Below are positions 21,223-33,660 of a stretch of 64,000 nucleotides of DNA, in pieces. Made by a program: the position numbers and the translations under genes. Below the pieces are notes generated by a model, which did not search any database, had not been told where the DNA came from, and saw nothing but the letters and a program-made list of their open reading frames with translations. Every line of letters starts with the position of its first letter. Position 1 is the stretch's first letter. This stretch comes from Rallus limicola (taxonomy: Eukaryota > Chordata > Aves > Gruiformes > Rallidae): positions 1,736,001 through 1,800,000 of the forward strand of contig JAKCOZ010000005.1 in NCBI GenBank assembly GCA_022605955.1. The letters run 5' to 3'.

Positions 21223-24200
21223 CTACGGCTGAGTGCCCTGTTGATTAGGGACTGTTTTGGCAGTGCAGGATTGTAACCCAGCTTGTAGCAAGAGATGGAT
21301 GATCTCTGTGACGGCAAAGCACAGAGCAGATGTTGCGGAAACGCAGCGGTGAGTGCTTGCCATCAGATGGGCAAAGGGAACAGCCACAGCACCCTGCTTT
21401 CTGAGCCTGTGTGGGCGTGGGAAGAGTTTTGAGAAAAGGAGCAAAGTGCAGGTAAAAGCAGCTGGATGTTTACTGAACCTTTTGGTGCAGTTTTCTGCAA
21501 CTGGAGCCAGTGGTTATCAGAGCCTGGTCATTGTTTTCCACAGCTCTGTCTGGGGGTTGCAATTGGTTGTTCCTTCCTCAGGGCGTTAATAAGGAGCTCT
21601 GAATTATTTTAAGGCATAATGAGCTGAAAAGTGACTGGCTTGCCCTGGGAAAGAAAACTGCTGACCCTGTATTTCTGTGGACCAGAAATATAGTCTCCAA
21701 AGGTACAAGCATGGTACAGCAAAAGCAGCTCTTTCTGAGCTGGCTAATCCCAGGTCTGTTAAGTCCAGGCAGGGAAGATGCTTTGCCACCTACATGGATG
21801 GTTGGAATATCAGCTCTGGGAACCAGAGACAGAGGGCAACAGCTGGGTTGGTGATCTCTGTAACTGTGTTTGTCCAATTTACTCTCAGTTTTAGCAACAA
21901 TCCTCGGTGGAGTGGCTGCCATGGGAGACAGCAGGTCGCCTGAAGAAATTCCCCATATTGAATGTGCCTGGGGAACATCTCCCTCCTACTCCCCATGGCA
22001 GTACCCCAAGCTATCTTCCCAGCAGTGTCCTTCAACAAGCAGCTGCTGCTTCCCCCTCGTTTCCTGCAGCGTTTTGCTAGCCCAGGCGCTACTGGAGACA
22101 CAGCTTTCACTTTTACCTTTGCAGACCGTATTCTATCCTCTAACTGCTCTTTCTACAGACCTGGAGAAAGGAAAAACCCCTTTCTGCTGGTCCAGAAGGC
22201 TGTTTCGTGATAGCTGTGACTGATGACTTAATGGTTTCCAGCAGACAGCAGTTCACGTTGGCAGAGGCAGCATAGCCTCTCCATTTCCCTCATCGCTGTG
22301 CCCCGTGTGATGTATTCCTATCCGTGGCTGGCTGCTGTCAGTCTGTCTTCCCTCTGCTGCTCTGCTGTTTGGGTTTCTGGGCAATTGGGTTGGCACACGG
22401 ATTGATGAGCTCCCTCGATTTGCAAGCTGCGCTCAGGGGCTGGTGCGTCACCTTCCCCTCCTTGGAGTGCTCCTCATGCTTTTAGCCTTTTGTGTTGGCG
22501 TGCTCTTTGCATCCAGGCACCCTCGGTTTGCAATTCATTGGCAGCTGCTCCTCTGGCTTCCCAACGCTGACATGCGATTGGAATCCTGTCACCAAGCCTG
22601 CCAGGGAATCCCTCCCGGCAGCTCGTTCCTCCGCAGCCCCCGCTGCTCGGCCTGTTCCCACCCACCCCCCCAACAAGCTTTTTCGTTCTTGTTCTTTTAT
22701 CCCACAAAACTCCTACTGGAAGTCTCAGAAGTTTGAGCTTGTTACGGGAAAAGCTAAGCCTCCGCTTTCAGAAGGGATGAAGAGTGTTCCACTAGTGCCA
22801 TCTCATGGACAGTGAAGGCGCCTGCCCTCAACTCCACACGGCGCGGAGGGGAAAGCAGAAAGTGAAGATGCTTCTGCAACGTTAACCCTTTCTTTGGAGC
22901 CTTGTTGTGAGTTGGGGTGTCCCCAATGATGACAGCCCCATGCGAATGCAGCATGTGTTTGCAGAGCCTAATTGTGGCTTGTACAGCGAGTGTACGAATT
23001 ACGGGGCTGGCTGCAGCCTCGGAGGAGCAAGGGTGCAGAGGTACCATCGGTGCCATGCCCTCATTGATGTGCCATGTTGGGTGTGATGGGGAGGGGAAAG
23101 TGTGCTGTTGGTCCTCTGTAGGCCATTTTTGAAGTCTTGGTGCTAGGGTTAACAGGGCTAGTATGGTGCTGAGAGAATGCAACTGAGGGAGGCTGGGGGC
23201 TGTCTGCCTGCCTTTGCCTTTGCCTGGTTAGGCAGACTAAACCAGGGAAAATATTCTTAAGCCATCATTTATGATGCTGATCCTCCCCATCACTCCCCTG
23301 ACTCCACATCCTGCATCCAAACTTGAGACCCACAAGACTTTTTTTGGTACACTTTGCTTTGATTCTCTCTGTTGTAGTGATGTCCAAAGACCCCTATTTC
23401 CATGGACCTAAACTGTGAGCCACCAGTGCCATGCTCAGCTTGAGAGCCATCCCCAAACCCTGCCATGTGGTTTCTGTTGTACTATCCTTCCATGAGACCC
23501 TGGGAGTCCCTGCTGATTCTTTGGAGTGCAGGCAGGGGATTAGAGTCTTGGTCCCACTTACGGAGCCCTTCCAGGCTCTCTCACCTGGCTTTCCTGAGCA
23601 GGGACACCATCAGCAGTGAGCAGGACTCCTCTGAGGACCAGATCATGGAGTACACTGTGTGTGACTACTGTGTGTCAGGATCAGTGTGTCCACTCCTGCC
23701 TTTTCCTGGATACCAGCAGGCTGGATGGATGTGGGGACCATGGCACACCGTGAGGGTTCTGAGACCCCATACTTCACCTTTCCAAGTCTCCTGCAAAAGA
23801 TCATGGCATCACCAATGACTGAGTGTATGTTTCTGGTAAGAAGGCAAAAGAAAACCTCCTTTCCCCCACACAGTGGTTGAAGTGGCTCTTTCCCTTCAAA
23901 GAGTCCCATCAGCCAGTGATAGGAGTATCAGTCTGGCACACCCAATAGCTGGGATGCTGGCACATGAGGCAGAGATACCTACACAGAAGAGGGATCTTGT
24001 GTTCCCTTCTCAGTCCAGTATTGTTCAAATCCTGTGGTGCTAATTTGACATACAGAGAAAGGATATTACTGACATTGTCCATCATACTTCTCTTGGTAGT
24101 TCGTGTACTTTTGAGTGAGATTTCAGATTTCACCTAAGAAGGAGTCGGATATTTTCTGCACGTTTCCTCCAAGTCCAGGAAATACCTCTCCTGGGTGGTG

Positions 24201-27200
24201 GGTCAAAGGCAAGATCCCTACAGGACTTTGGTTAATTGTATCATAATTTGAAATACATGAATGGTTATAAAATCTCCCATATCATGCTCCAGATCTTGAA
24301 GATACCGTTAATCAAGAGCATTACATTAAATAATGTAAAATATGTCATGCTAATACAGACTTAACCGATTTGCTGGGAAATAAACCAAGTTGGAAATAAA
24401 TTTGAAATTCTATTGGGAAAAATAAAGTCCATTAGTGGAAAAATATTCTAGTAATATCAATATTACGTGACTATCAAAGTTGAAGAAAATCCAAGTGTAC
24501 CTTAAGATTCATCTTTTGAACACTGCAACTGGACAGGTCCAGTTAAACCAGTGCTCCCATTATTTCTAATATCAGGACACACGGCCACAGTATTTGCTAT
24601 TTGTCAGGGTTATGCTCATATCCCTTCAAAGGATGTTTCATAAATATGATGTCTGGGGTAGTGGTTGTTGTGAGGAGAGCTAGCAAAACTTGGCAGCAGG
24701 CAGAGTGCAGCCTCTTCCAGCTATCACCTGCTCAAGCACAGCAATGACCATGAAAAAGGGCAAACAGAACCTTTTGTTCTTATCTGACTTCTAACATGCT
24801 ATGGGCCAATTCTGATTTGTTTGGATTTTTAATTTTTTGCTTGCCTTTTTGCTTTTTAATGGCTATAATCTACACAACAGAGAAAATTATTGGGCTTTAA
24901 AGAGGAAAAGTCGTTTTCCCCATTCAATCTCACATTAGTTTTTGAAAGGGAATTAAGAATAATGTCAAAGGAACAGGAAAATGTTGCATGTTTAAGTTCA
25001 AGTCCTCCTGAGGCTACAGTGAATTCAGTAGGATTTGTCTGTTTAGGCTGGGAAGTTATTGTGTAACAATCACATTCGTTTATAAACATTTGTATAAGAA
25101 AGAAAAACTATACTAAGCGATAGAAATGCTGTAATGAAATTGTTTGACTCAGTCAGAAGGCTTCTGATAAAGAACAAAAAAGGTTTCAGTAAGCTCTAAA
25201 ACAAATATCCTGGGATCTGATAAGAGTATTACAGGGAGCATCAGGACTTTGCTGAGACAGGCATAAAGTTTCAGGCGCTGGTTTTTACCTGGACCATTTT
25301 CTGTGCAGGACTGAAAAGCATGTAAGTGCTTAAGTTGAAGTGGGGTTTGGTGGTAGAAAAGCATCCAAGTGCATTTAAAAGCTCGTCCTTGAACTCCAAA
25401 GATGCTTCTGAAAGTTAACTCCACAGGGAGATTTAAGAAAACTTTTTCACCCCATCCACAAGCAAGACCTGATTTTTATCTCTGCACCAACTTAGACTAA
25501 TATTTGGTTAATATCTGTAATGCAGATCTATAAAAGGCCAAATCTGGTCTTGTAGGCGACTGCCTTTACTGGTTATTTCATCTGACTGTTGTAGTGATGC
25601 AAGCATCCAGCCTCTCTGGTAGCAGCAAACCAGTAAGGTACAAATTACACAGGGCTAGGACTTCAGTTTTGGTTTAGGCAAAACTAAACCAAAAAAGAAC
25701 CCCAAACTCTAATCCTTTCACTGGGGTTTTTCTCCATAGGTTCAAAGCATCATCTCACAAATGCCCATTGATACCAGCTGAATGTCACAAAAGCAGGAGT
25801 TGCAAACTGTCAGGCAGCTTGCATTATGAAAAGAAACATTAATTCCAGAACCTGGATTCTCTACATTTCTGTCAGGCTTAAAATATACTCAGATGCTGCA
25901 GGAATGTGGGAATCTGGCTCAGAGAAGTTATTTTTCTTTCTTATTTTTTTTTCCCCTTCTAATGCAATGCCAGGTCTGAGAGCTTTAAAAAACAATGTTG
26001 CCATGTAAGATGAGAAATTAGTCTCAGATTTCTTTTCCTTGCAACAGCCTGGATAACACTCTGCAATCTGAGGTGCGTGGCCGTGCAGGGCAAAATTCTA
26101 AGGAATTTGGTCCACTCTTCATAGAACCCTGGCTTAACAGGGTAGGAAAAGAGATTCACAGTTGTCAACAAACCTGCAGTGGGTAAAAATAGCAGTTTCA
26201 GTGTGACAGTGGTAGATCTGGATTTGAGAATTCAGATGGAAGCTGAAGGGAGGCTGAGAAGCATTGCAGAGATGACATGGCTGCTGAGAGAGAGGATGCT
26301 CACGAGGTTTCTGACCACCCTCTTCTGCAGAAACACACACCTAAGATAGGGCCATTTCATTTTCATTGTTGGGCTCTACAGAGAAAAGAAGCAGCATCAC
26401 TTCTTGGCTGCCAGGGAAAACTGTAAAGCTGAATTGAAATCAGCAGATGCATGCAGGGAATTAGAAAGATCAAGTAAAATGCAGACATTTTACTGTTAGG
26501 AAGTAACAGATGCAACCCCCAAATTTCCCATGTGTCCAAAAATTCATTTCTGGTAGCCCAAACTCTGTCCCCACCTAGAGCTGAATAACCTCCTGGGTGT
26601 CATCAAGCTTTCGCTGGCATTGCTGAGAGCAAGTGCAGCCTCTTGCCTTTTGTGCCTCCAAGAGAAAAATGCTTTTGGTGGGTGGCTAATAAGTGCAGGG
26701 GACACCTCTTGGGTTGGGTTAGTCTTGATGGGCTGAAAGATAACTGGAGATCTATACTCTTCGTATGTAGGAGAGCAGCACTCTCCAGCATTTATCTGAA
26801 TCAGTAATGAACCTTGATCTCTTCAATCACAGAACTCAGAAAATTATTCTTGATCTCAAAGGACAACTTCCAAATGATAGTCAACTGTAGAAGATCTGGT
26901 TTAACCTGTTTTGCCTTGGATATACAGTGTCTTTAGGTACAAAAGGGATTATTTTTTTCTTTAAAAAAAGGCAATTCTATTTTATTCTGGTTTGTATGAT
27001 TTATTTTTTCATTAGTTGGTTACTAAAAGCAGAATTGATCTCAGCAGAGAGGTAAATGGAAACTTAAAGAAATGGGATCAACTCCATCACATGGACTTAA
27101 AGCAAATTATGGCCCTTACTTTTCATAAATACATACTTTATCCAACCAATAACAATAAATCAGTCCACCAAATAGATTTAAAGGAACAGATTTGGAACTG

Positions 27201-28235
27201 TAAAAAAAATGAAGGCTGCAGAAATGACCTGTGGAGAGCAGTGACCCAGCAGCGACACTGAGATTGAAACTGTATTTTGGAGACTACAGTTGCGTGTTTC
27301 ACTCCTAACAGAGGGAACAGTGCAAAAGCCAGTGGTGTGTACAGCAGGACAGGCAGAGGCTGAAACACAGCGAAAACAAGCACAAAGATTTGCTAGGGGT
27401 GGGAAATCTGCATTCCTCTAACTAAATTGCCTGTTCTCTCCATATAGGAAGGATGTTTACCTCCTAAAGACTCCTCCCAATGCCTCTTTGCCCTGTTCAT
27501 GGCTCAACACAGTCTAATGTTATATTATAAAGTCAGAAAGTCACAGAAACTCACCATCCGACCTGATAAAAAAATTGTCTGAAAGAAGAAAACTTCAACT
27601 CAAACTCCAAGGACTGTTGCCCAAGACAGTCGCTGTTGTAGAAAGCCAGGATTTCCATAAAATTAAGATTACTAGGTTCATTTTAGGATTATTGTTCTCA
27701 TCTCTGTTAGCTTGTCATGTTGTGACAGACATCCACAGCTTTGTACCTGAGCCAGAATTCAAGAATAGAATGAAAACCAGCCCCCATTACCAAAAAAGAA
27801 TACACTTTCTCAGGAATCTTATTCAGGGCACTCTTCAGCAGCAGGTGATTCACCACACAATGCCAGAGTTTTATAAACACCTGCCGACCACAATATCCTG
27901 ATAGAAAGTTTCTACTTACAACAACAATGGAAATACTCATCGTACAGAGTCCTGCAGAAAAATGTAGGTGGAAGGATTGAAATTCAGATTTAAGTAATAA
28001 TCTTAGAAGAACAGGGATTTAGTGTTAGGCCTAAACAAGTTATACCATCATGTGTTGTAGCTTGTCCCTGGGAGCTGCTCTCTGCTTTCATTTCCTTTCA
28101 TTCCTTATCTTTTCTTCTTCAAGAAGATACACTAGATACCTGTCTGTTCCCAAGCTTGGACTGGTCATTGTAGGATAGGTTAGTTCTCTCTGAAACTCCA
28201 TGGGTTGAAGGTCTTGGAGTGTTCTTGTGGCACCT
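21223..28235. other. Gene-free interval between CDHR5 and the LTR
   Basis: About 7 kb with no recognisable exon. Composition falls from GC-rich (21-23.9 kb) to AT-rich (from about 24 kb). The longest ORFs (81 codons at 27016-27261 and 108 codons at 27575-27901) have no known domain and lie in AT-rich DNA. If relics of genes once next to CDHR5 exist, they should be here, but I recognise none. Confidence 0.5.
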
Positions 28236-29316
28236 TGTGGTGGTTTGACCCTGTCTGGAGGCCAGACACCCACCAAAGCCACTCTGTCATTCCCCTTTTC
28301 AGCTGGACAGGGGAGAAATAGATATCGGGAGGCTCAGGGGTGGAGATAAGGGCAGGGAGAGATCATTCTGCAGTCAGCGTGACTGGCAGAACAGACTCAA
28401 CATGGAATAATGGACAGAAAACTCTCTAATTTATGACACTGCCCTGCACCCTCAGTGACACCTGAGTCAGGTGATGCGAAGTGTGACCAGATCTTAAAGC
28501 AGCTCTCCCCACCCCTCCCTTCTTAGCAGACCACACTTTAGGTAGGATTTAGCTCCCTTCCTCCCTCCACTGTGGCACGGGGAGGGGCAGGGATTGAGGG
28601 AATGGGAGTTTCAGTCAGTTCCTCGCAAGTTGTCTTTCTTCTTGGCCGGGGACACACACATGACACATTCCTCATCCCCTTTCCCTGCTGCACCGTGGGG
28701 TCCCACCCACAGCAGACAGTCCTCCATGAACTTCTCCAGGGTGAGTCCTTTCCCATGGGGCTACAGCTCTTCCTCAGCTGCCCCAGCGTGGGTCACTGCT
28801 ATGGGTGAAGTCATGAATCACAGAATGTCTTCCAGTCTCTCAGGCCCAGACTGTTCCAGCCTGATCCCCTGCGGGGTCACAAGCCTCCCCCAGCAAACCT
28901 GCTCCAGCATGGGGCATCTCCACAGGCTGCAGGTGGGGTCTCAGCCTTTTCCATGGGCTGTGGGGGGACACCCACTCTACCATGGGTTTCTCCAGGGGCT
29001 GCAGGGGCATCTTTCTCTCTGGCACCTGGGGCGTCTCCTCCCCCCCCTTCCCTGGCCTTGGTGCTTGCACAGCTCCTCATTTTCTCACTCCCTTCTCTGG
29101 GGGCACAAAGCAGCTGCTTGTGGGTTTTTCTCCTATGATTCCAGAGGTGCTGTGACCATCGCTGATGGGCTCGGCCTTGGTCAGCAATGACTCCAGCCTT
29201 GAGCCCGGCTGGTATTTGCTCTGTGGGGACCTGTAGAGAGCTTCTTGCTGCTTCTTGCAGCAGCCACCCCTGCAGCCCCCCTTCTCCACCAGAAATCTGT
29301 CACGCAAACTGCAATA
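28236..29316. mobile_element. Avian endogenous-retrovirus LTR (probably solo)
   Basis: It begins TGTGGTGGTTTGACC and contains the text typical of a common avian LTR family: 'gccagacacccaccaaagcc', 'cagctggacaggggagaaa', repeated Gly/Trp-codon-like 'catggg/gctgcagg' units, then 'gctgatgggctcggccttgg' and 'cagcagccacccctgcagcc' near the end. A CACCT direct repeat flanks it (28231-28235 and 29317-29321), fitting a 5-base target duplication; the alternative end at 29318 would give the usual TG...CA termini with only CCT duplicated. No gag, pol or env lies beside it, so it is a lone LTR. Its orientation is not certain. Confidence 0.75.
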
Positions 29317-30732
29317 CACCTCAAACAAAAGATGTGTTAAAATAGTTTCACTCTCACAAAGATCTCAGCTCTAAATGTTTTTTTCTAGCTCCTGCATGCT
29401 GTGAAGCACCTGTCTCAGGCTAAACCTTTGGTCTTGTCCTTTGCACCCAGCAACCTCAGTTCTGTTTTTGAGTCCTTGAGTTGCTGCATTGTGCCATGTT
29501 TCTGAAGCACTTTGTGTTGTCCCTTGTGGGTAGAACACTAATAAAGATGGATTAATGATACTAGGCGTGATGTTAAAATACTCAGTGGAAACAGAACGGT
29601 CAAGAGATCACATTGTGTGTTACCCTGTCTCTCTTCCTCCGTAGGCTCTTGGGGGAGACCAAAAAGAAAGAGAAAGAGGCTTTTGTCATTACTCTGAGTT
29701 CCTGTTCATGGCCAGGACCTTGGACATTGAAAGTTCAGCCCTTCTATTGTTGCAAGAGCAGAAGCAGGGCTGTGACAACTTCTGCGTAAGCCATTCACTC
29801 CTATAATAGCACACGGCATCTAATTTACCTTAAATAAGGCACAGAGAGATCACTGTAAGGAATGACAGAGATGCAGTTCTGGTTTGCACCTTGGTTTTCT
29901 GCAAATTGATATAAACACTTGCTTGATAAGACTTAATGGAATGGCTCAAAAATTTATAAGACCATATTATACTGGAAGTTATACTTGGACTTATATACCT
30001 TTATGTATACAGTAAGTATTTTATTGTAGGATAAGTATGTTAACTGTTCAGGAATAGAAACAACAGATTTATTAGGGGGATATAAAGCCATATAGACCCC
30101 ATATATATGAATTTATTGCCCATGTGGTGGAGAATCAATCACCCACCAATGCCATGATCATGGCTTGCCTTGAATACAAGCACCTTTCCTCAAAAAAACC
30201 CAACAACAAACCAACCCAAATATCAGGCTGTGATTATCCTCCAAGTTTATTCTGCGTGTGTGTGCTCACAAGAGAACTCAAGCCTTTTATTGGTATCATC
30301 TGAACGCTGCGGAGTATCGAAACAGTGAAGGGTGATGATTACTTTTCATCTGCAAGTATGAAAGTTTCACAACTTGCGTTATCACTGATGGCTTCAGAGT
30401 CTCTGAGTTATTAAGGTCAGTTGGGAAGAAAAATGTCCCTTTTTACTCGCAAAATACTCCATTTGCTTTAGGATAAATCATTTCATTCTTGTTATTGATT
30501 GCTTTTCCAGGCAGCTAAACTCATGGGAAATCTTTGTCCATGTCTAAGGCAATGTTTTTTTCAGCTGTCTCATATTTCACATTTCGTTGGTACCGAATGC
30601 AGAAGGGAGCAAGATATCTATATATTTAAGTCCCTGAAGATAGCAGATTTTATTTAGATCTCAACTTTTGCTTCAAGAGAGGTAAACAACTAGTCCAAAC
30701 TCATTTTAGCCTGCGGGAACACAGGCTGGTGC
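29317..30732. other. Gene-free AT-rich interval
   Basis: No ORF, exon or RNA gene is recognisable. It contains an A/C-only tract at about 30191-30221. Confidence 0.5.
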
Positions 30733-31240
30733 TGAATCACAGGATGTCCTGGGGGTTGGATGGGACCTCAAGACATCATCTCGTCCAACCTCCCTGCCAG
30801 AGCAGGATCTCCTGGATTAGGTCACACAGGAATGCATTCAGGCAGGTTTGAAAGTCTCCCGCGATGGAAACTCTACAGCCTCTCTGGGCAGCCTGTCCAA
30901 GGGCTCTGCCACCTTCACAGTGAAGAAGTTTGTCCTCATATTCACACGGAACCTCCTGTGCTCCATCTTGCACCCATTGCCTCTTCTCCTATCACTGGAG
31001 ATCACTAAGAAGAGCCTGGCTCCTCCTGACACTCACCCTTTACATACAGACATTGATGAGGTCACCCCTCAGGTCTCCTTCAGGCTGGCTCCCTCCACCT
31101 GCCCTCACAAGGAAGATGTTCCGCTCCCTTAGACATCTTTGTGGCACTGGACTGGACTCTTGCAAGCAGTTCTCTGTCCCTCTTGAACTGAGGGACCCAG
31201 AACCGGACACAATATTACAGATGCAGTCTCACTAGGACAG
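30733..31240 (-). repeat. CR1 LINE 3' fragment, reverse
   Basis: It opens with 'tgaatcacaggatgtcctgg', the reverse complement of the CR1 end. It carries 'ctgggcagcctgtccaaggg' and ends in 'cagatgcagtctcactagga'. About 510 bases, 5'-truncated, in intergenic DNA upstream of the PIK3C2A promoter. Confidence 0.9.
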
Positions 31241-32559
31241 AGCACTTCAGCCATTTTAGGAGTTTGCAGCAACCTGAGGATGTGCCTATTCCACATACAT
31301 AAAGGGAGAGCAGAAGAATTTGGTGTCTTGATGCAAAATCCTGCCCTGGCACTGGAAGCTTATAGCGATCTATAGGTCTGAAGGTCAGGCTGTGCAGGCA
31401 GCACAGCACAGCACAGGTCTCTGTCCAGCTGTTATGTGGGTCACAAACACCTCTATGTATAATGGTCTCCTGGCCAGGATCACTACAGGAGCCCAAGAGC
31501 AGATCTAGCCAGGAGGCATGACTGCCAGGACAAAAAATCAGAAATGCAGTACAGAAAGAAAATGTATTTGGACAGTCTGGAAAGAAACACGGACCTTTAG
31601 AGCAAAGTAGTTGTCTTTTCCTGATGCTCTTTTATGTGGTCAGAACTGCAGTAGAATTGGCATATTGACTGTCCATACTGGAGTGGCATTAGAAGGATTG
31701 ATCTCTTAATAATTGACAATCTGAAAAATTCTTGATAGCTTACTTCACAGGGGTAGTAAGAACTCTGGTAACTTTTTGTAATCTGTGTAATTAGAGAGTC
31801 ACACCTACAATGCTTTTACAGGAACCCATTTTGTATCAGCCCTCCAAGTCTCCATTTCGCTCTTGTGTTAAAAGTCACCTCCAATGGTTTTCATTGAACT
31901 TAATGGTGCTGTGTCAAGATTCATCTGGTAGAAAACGTGTAGATGCTAAGATTTTTCTATACAGTCCCTCAGAAAATGACACTGCCAGTAATGTGTTTAT
32001 GACTTGGGTTTTTTAATGATTATATTTCTCTTTATATATATAAAGCGCCTATCACTGTATTGATAAACATTCTTTGGAACCACTCTTTCTTCACTTTTTC
32101 ACGTCTTCTCTGTTTCATTATGTATCTTGTATTTTTTTCCAACTTCAGTGCACTTAAAGGGTGGAATGAAATACCAATAGTCATTAAATTAATTCTTTCA
32201 GTATTTTAAGTAGCATTGCCTGAACAGAGTATAAAGTTACTCTCTCAGGAATTCTTTTGCATCTACATTAAAAATCATATTGCTACTTTTAAAAGCCTGT
32301 TACAACTTTTAATTGGATCTTGAAAGGGACCCATTGTTTAAACTTTGTATGGAATCCCATACTAAATACTTTTGAGCATACTCAAAGCAGCATATTCTTT
32401 TGAAGCTAGCGTGAAGGCCAAACCAAAATCTTGCCTTTTTGAAACGGTTTGGAATGTCAGAAGGTTGAAGTTAAATTAAGCAAAATTCTCTCCAGTGGAA
32501 CATGTTCCAAACCACTGGAGTCCTCAACTGGCAAGTGACTAGAAGTATTTCTGCAACTC
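31241..32559. other. Gene-free interval upstream of the CpG island
   Basis: AT-rich unique DNA, with no exon recognised. It directly precedes the CpG island and may contain distal PIK3C2A promoter elements, but no specific site stands out. Confidence 0.45.
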
Positions 32560-33660
32560 CAGCCCTTGTGCTACGGAGCGCCCTCGTTTCGCGGGCGTCA
32601 CTTCTCAACCTCTTCCCCCGATGTGTTTTGTGTTCCCGGCGGGCAAGGGCAGTACCCTTCCTCCACGGCCAGCGGCAGAGGAAGTTCATTGTATCCGCGG
32701 CTCCGCTCCAGCCTCCCAGACGGACGTTTCTGGTGCGTTGTGCAAGTTTCCAGTCATGCCGAGCATTCTTAGGCAGATCGGGCGATAAGGGGAGGAAATG
32801 ACGGAGAGTCACCTCAGAGCCACCCAGCCCCCGCTACCGGCCGGACTCCGCACCGTGCCGCACCGCCCGAGCGGAGGCGGTGCTGGCCCCAGGGAGAAGG
32901 CGAGTGGGAGCCAGGTGAGGTGGCAGCAGGCCCGACATCCGGGGCAGGGTCCGAGCTAGGCGAGCTGCACTGCGCCCCGCCCATCTCCTCAGGGCCGCGG
33001 CCCGCCCCCTCCCCCGCGCCAGCGCTGCGGGCCGGGGCCGGAAGTGAGCGCACGGCGGCGGTTAAGCGGCGGGAGGGGGCTGCTCCAGCTTGGTGCGCGC
33101 GTTCCCGGCGGCGGGAGGGAAGAAGGGAAATGGCTGTTGCCGAGGGGCGACGGCGCGGCGAGGTAGGCGCGGGGAGTCCTCTGCTGGAGGCCGGGGCTCA
33201 GCTGGGGCTCGGCTCCCTCTCTCCGGGCTCGTCCCTCCGTGTCGGTGTCCCCTTGCTCCCCAACCATTCCTTCTCCTGCTTCTACTTCTCCCTCAGGGGT
33301 CGCGGCGCGACCCTTGGCCTGCGGGTGCTCGGCCGCGGCGCGGCGGTGGGCCCAGGGGCGACCGACGTTCCCTGCCCCGCCGCAAACGCACCTGCGAGCG
33401 GCGGGGCGCGGGGCTCAGGCCGCGGTGCTGGGTGAACAGCGGGGCCGGGGTCAGCGCTGCCCTCACAGCTCGTGCCCGCCGCTTCGTGTCTGTCCCGGGC
33501 TCCGGCGAACCGTGAGGCAGCGAAGGCGCCGCCTGTTCAAAGTACTTTTCGCTGCGAACTGCGTTGTCTGGAGCGGTGCTGCTTTGGGCACAGAACGGGA
33601 ACTCAGAGGCGGCTGGCGGAGCTGCCCGCGCTTCGCAGCGCGTCGGACTCCTGAGGTGCC
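32560..33660 (+). promoter_or_regulatory. PIK3C2A: CpG island, likely PIK3C2A promoter
   Basis: About 1.1 kb of very GC-rich DNA dense in CpG, set between AT-rich flanks. It contains a GC box (GCCCCGCCC at 32974-32982) and an ETS/GABP-type site CCGGAAGTG at 33038-33046. There is no TATA box. It is the only CpG island of this kind upstream of PIK3C2A, 11 kb before the first coding exon, and vertebrate PIK3C2A has a non-coding first exon. Its role is inferred from position; no gene is visible on the opposite strand. Confidence 0.75.
33047..33162 (+). other. PIK3C2A: Putative non-coding exon 1 of PIK3C2A
   Basis: Inferred. A strong donor, GAG|GTAGGC at 33163, lies about 115 bases after the ETS site and could splice to the acceptor CCTTTTCAG ending at 44708. 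The left end (start site) is a guess from the promoter motifs. It contains an ATG at 33130 in a strong context. Confidence 0.45.

Noticed and set aside
27016..27901. ORFs of 81 and 108 codons in the gene-free interval
   Set aside because: No domain, no splice context, and low-complexity AT-rich codon use; a frame of this size is expected by chance in 7 kb. I could not link them to any repeat protein.
28594..29190. 198-codon ORF at 28.6-29.2 kb
   Set aside because: It lies wholly inside the retroviral LTR; the sequence there is repetitive and GC-rich, so the open frame is incidental.
32502..32801. Overlapping ORFs on both strands near 32.5-32.8 kb
   Set aside because: Same reason: CpG-island composition, with mutually overlapping frames and no recognisable product.
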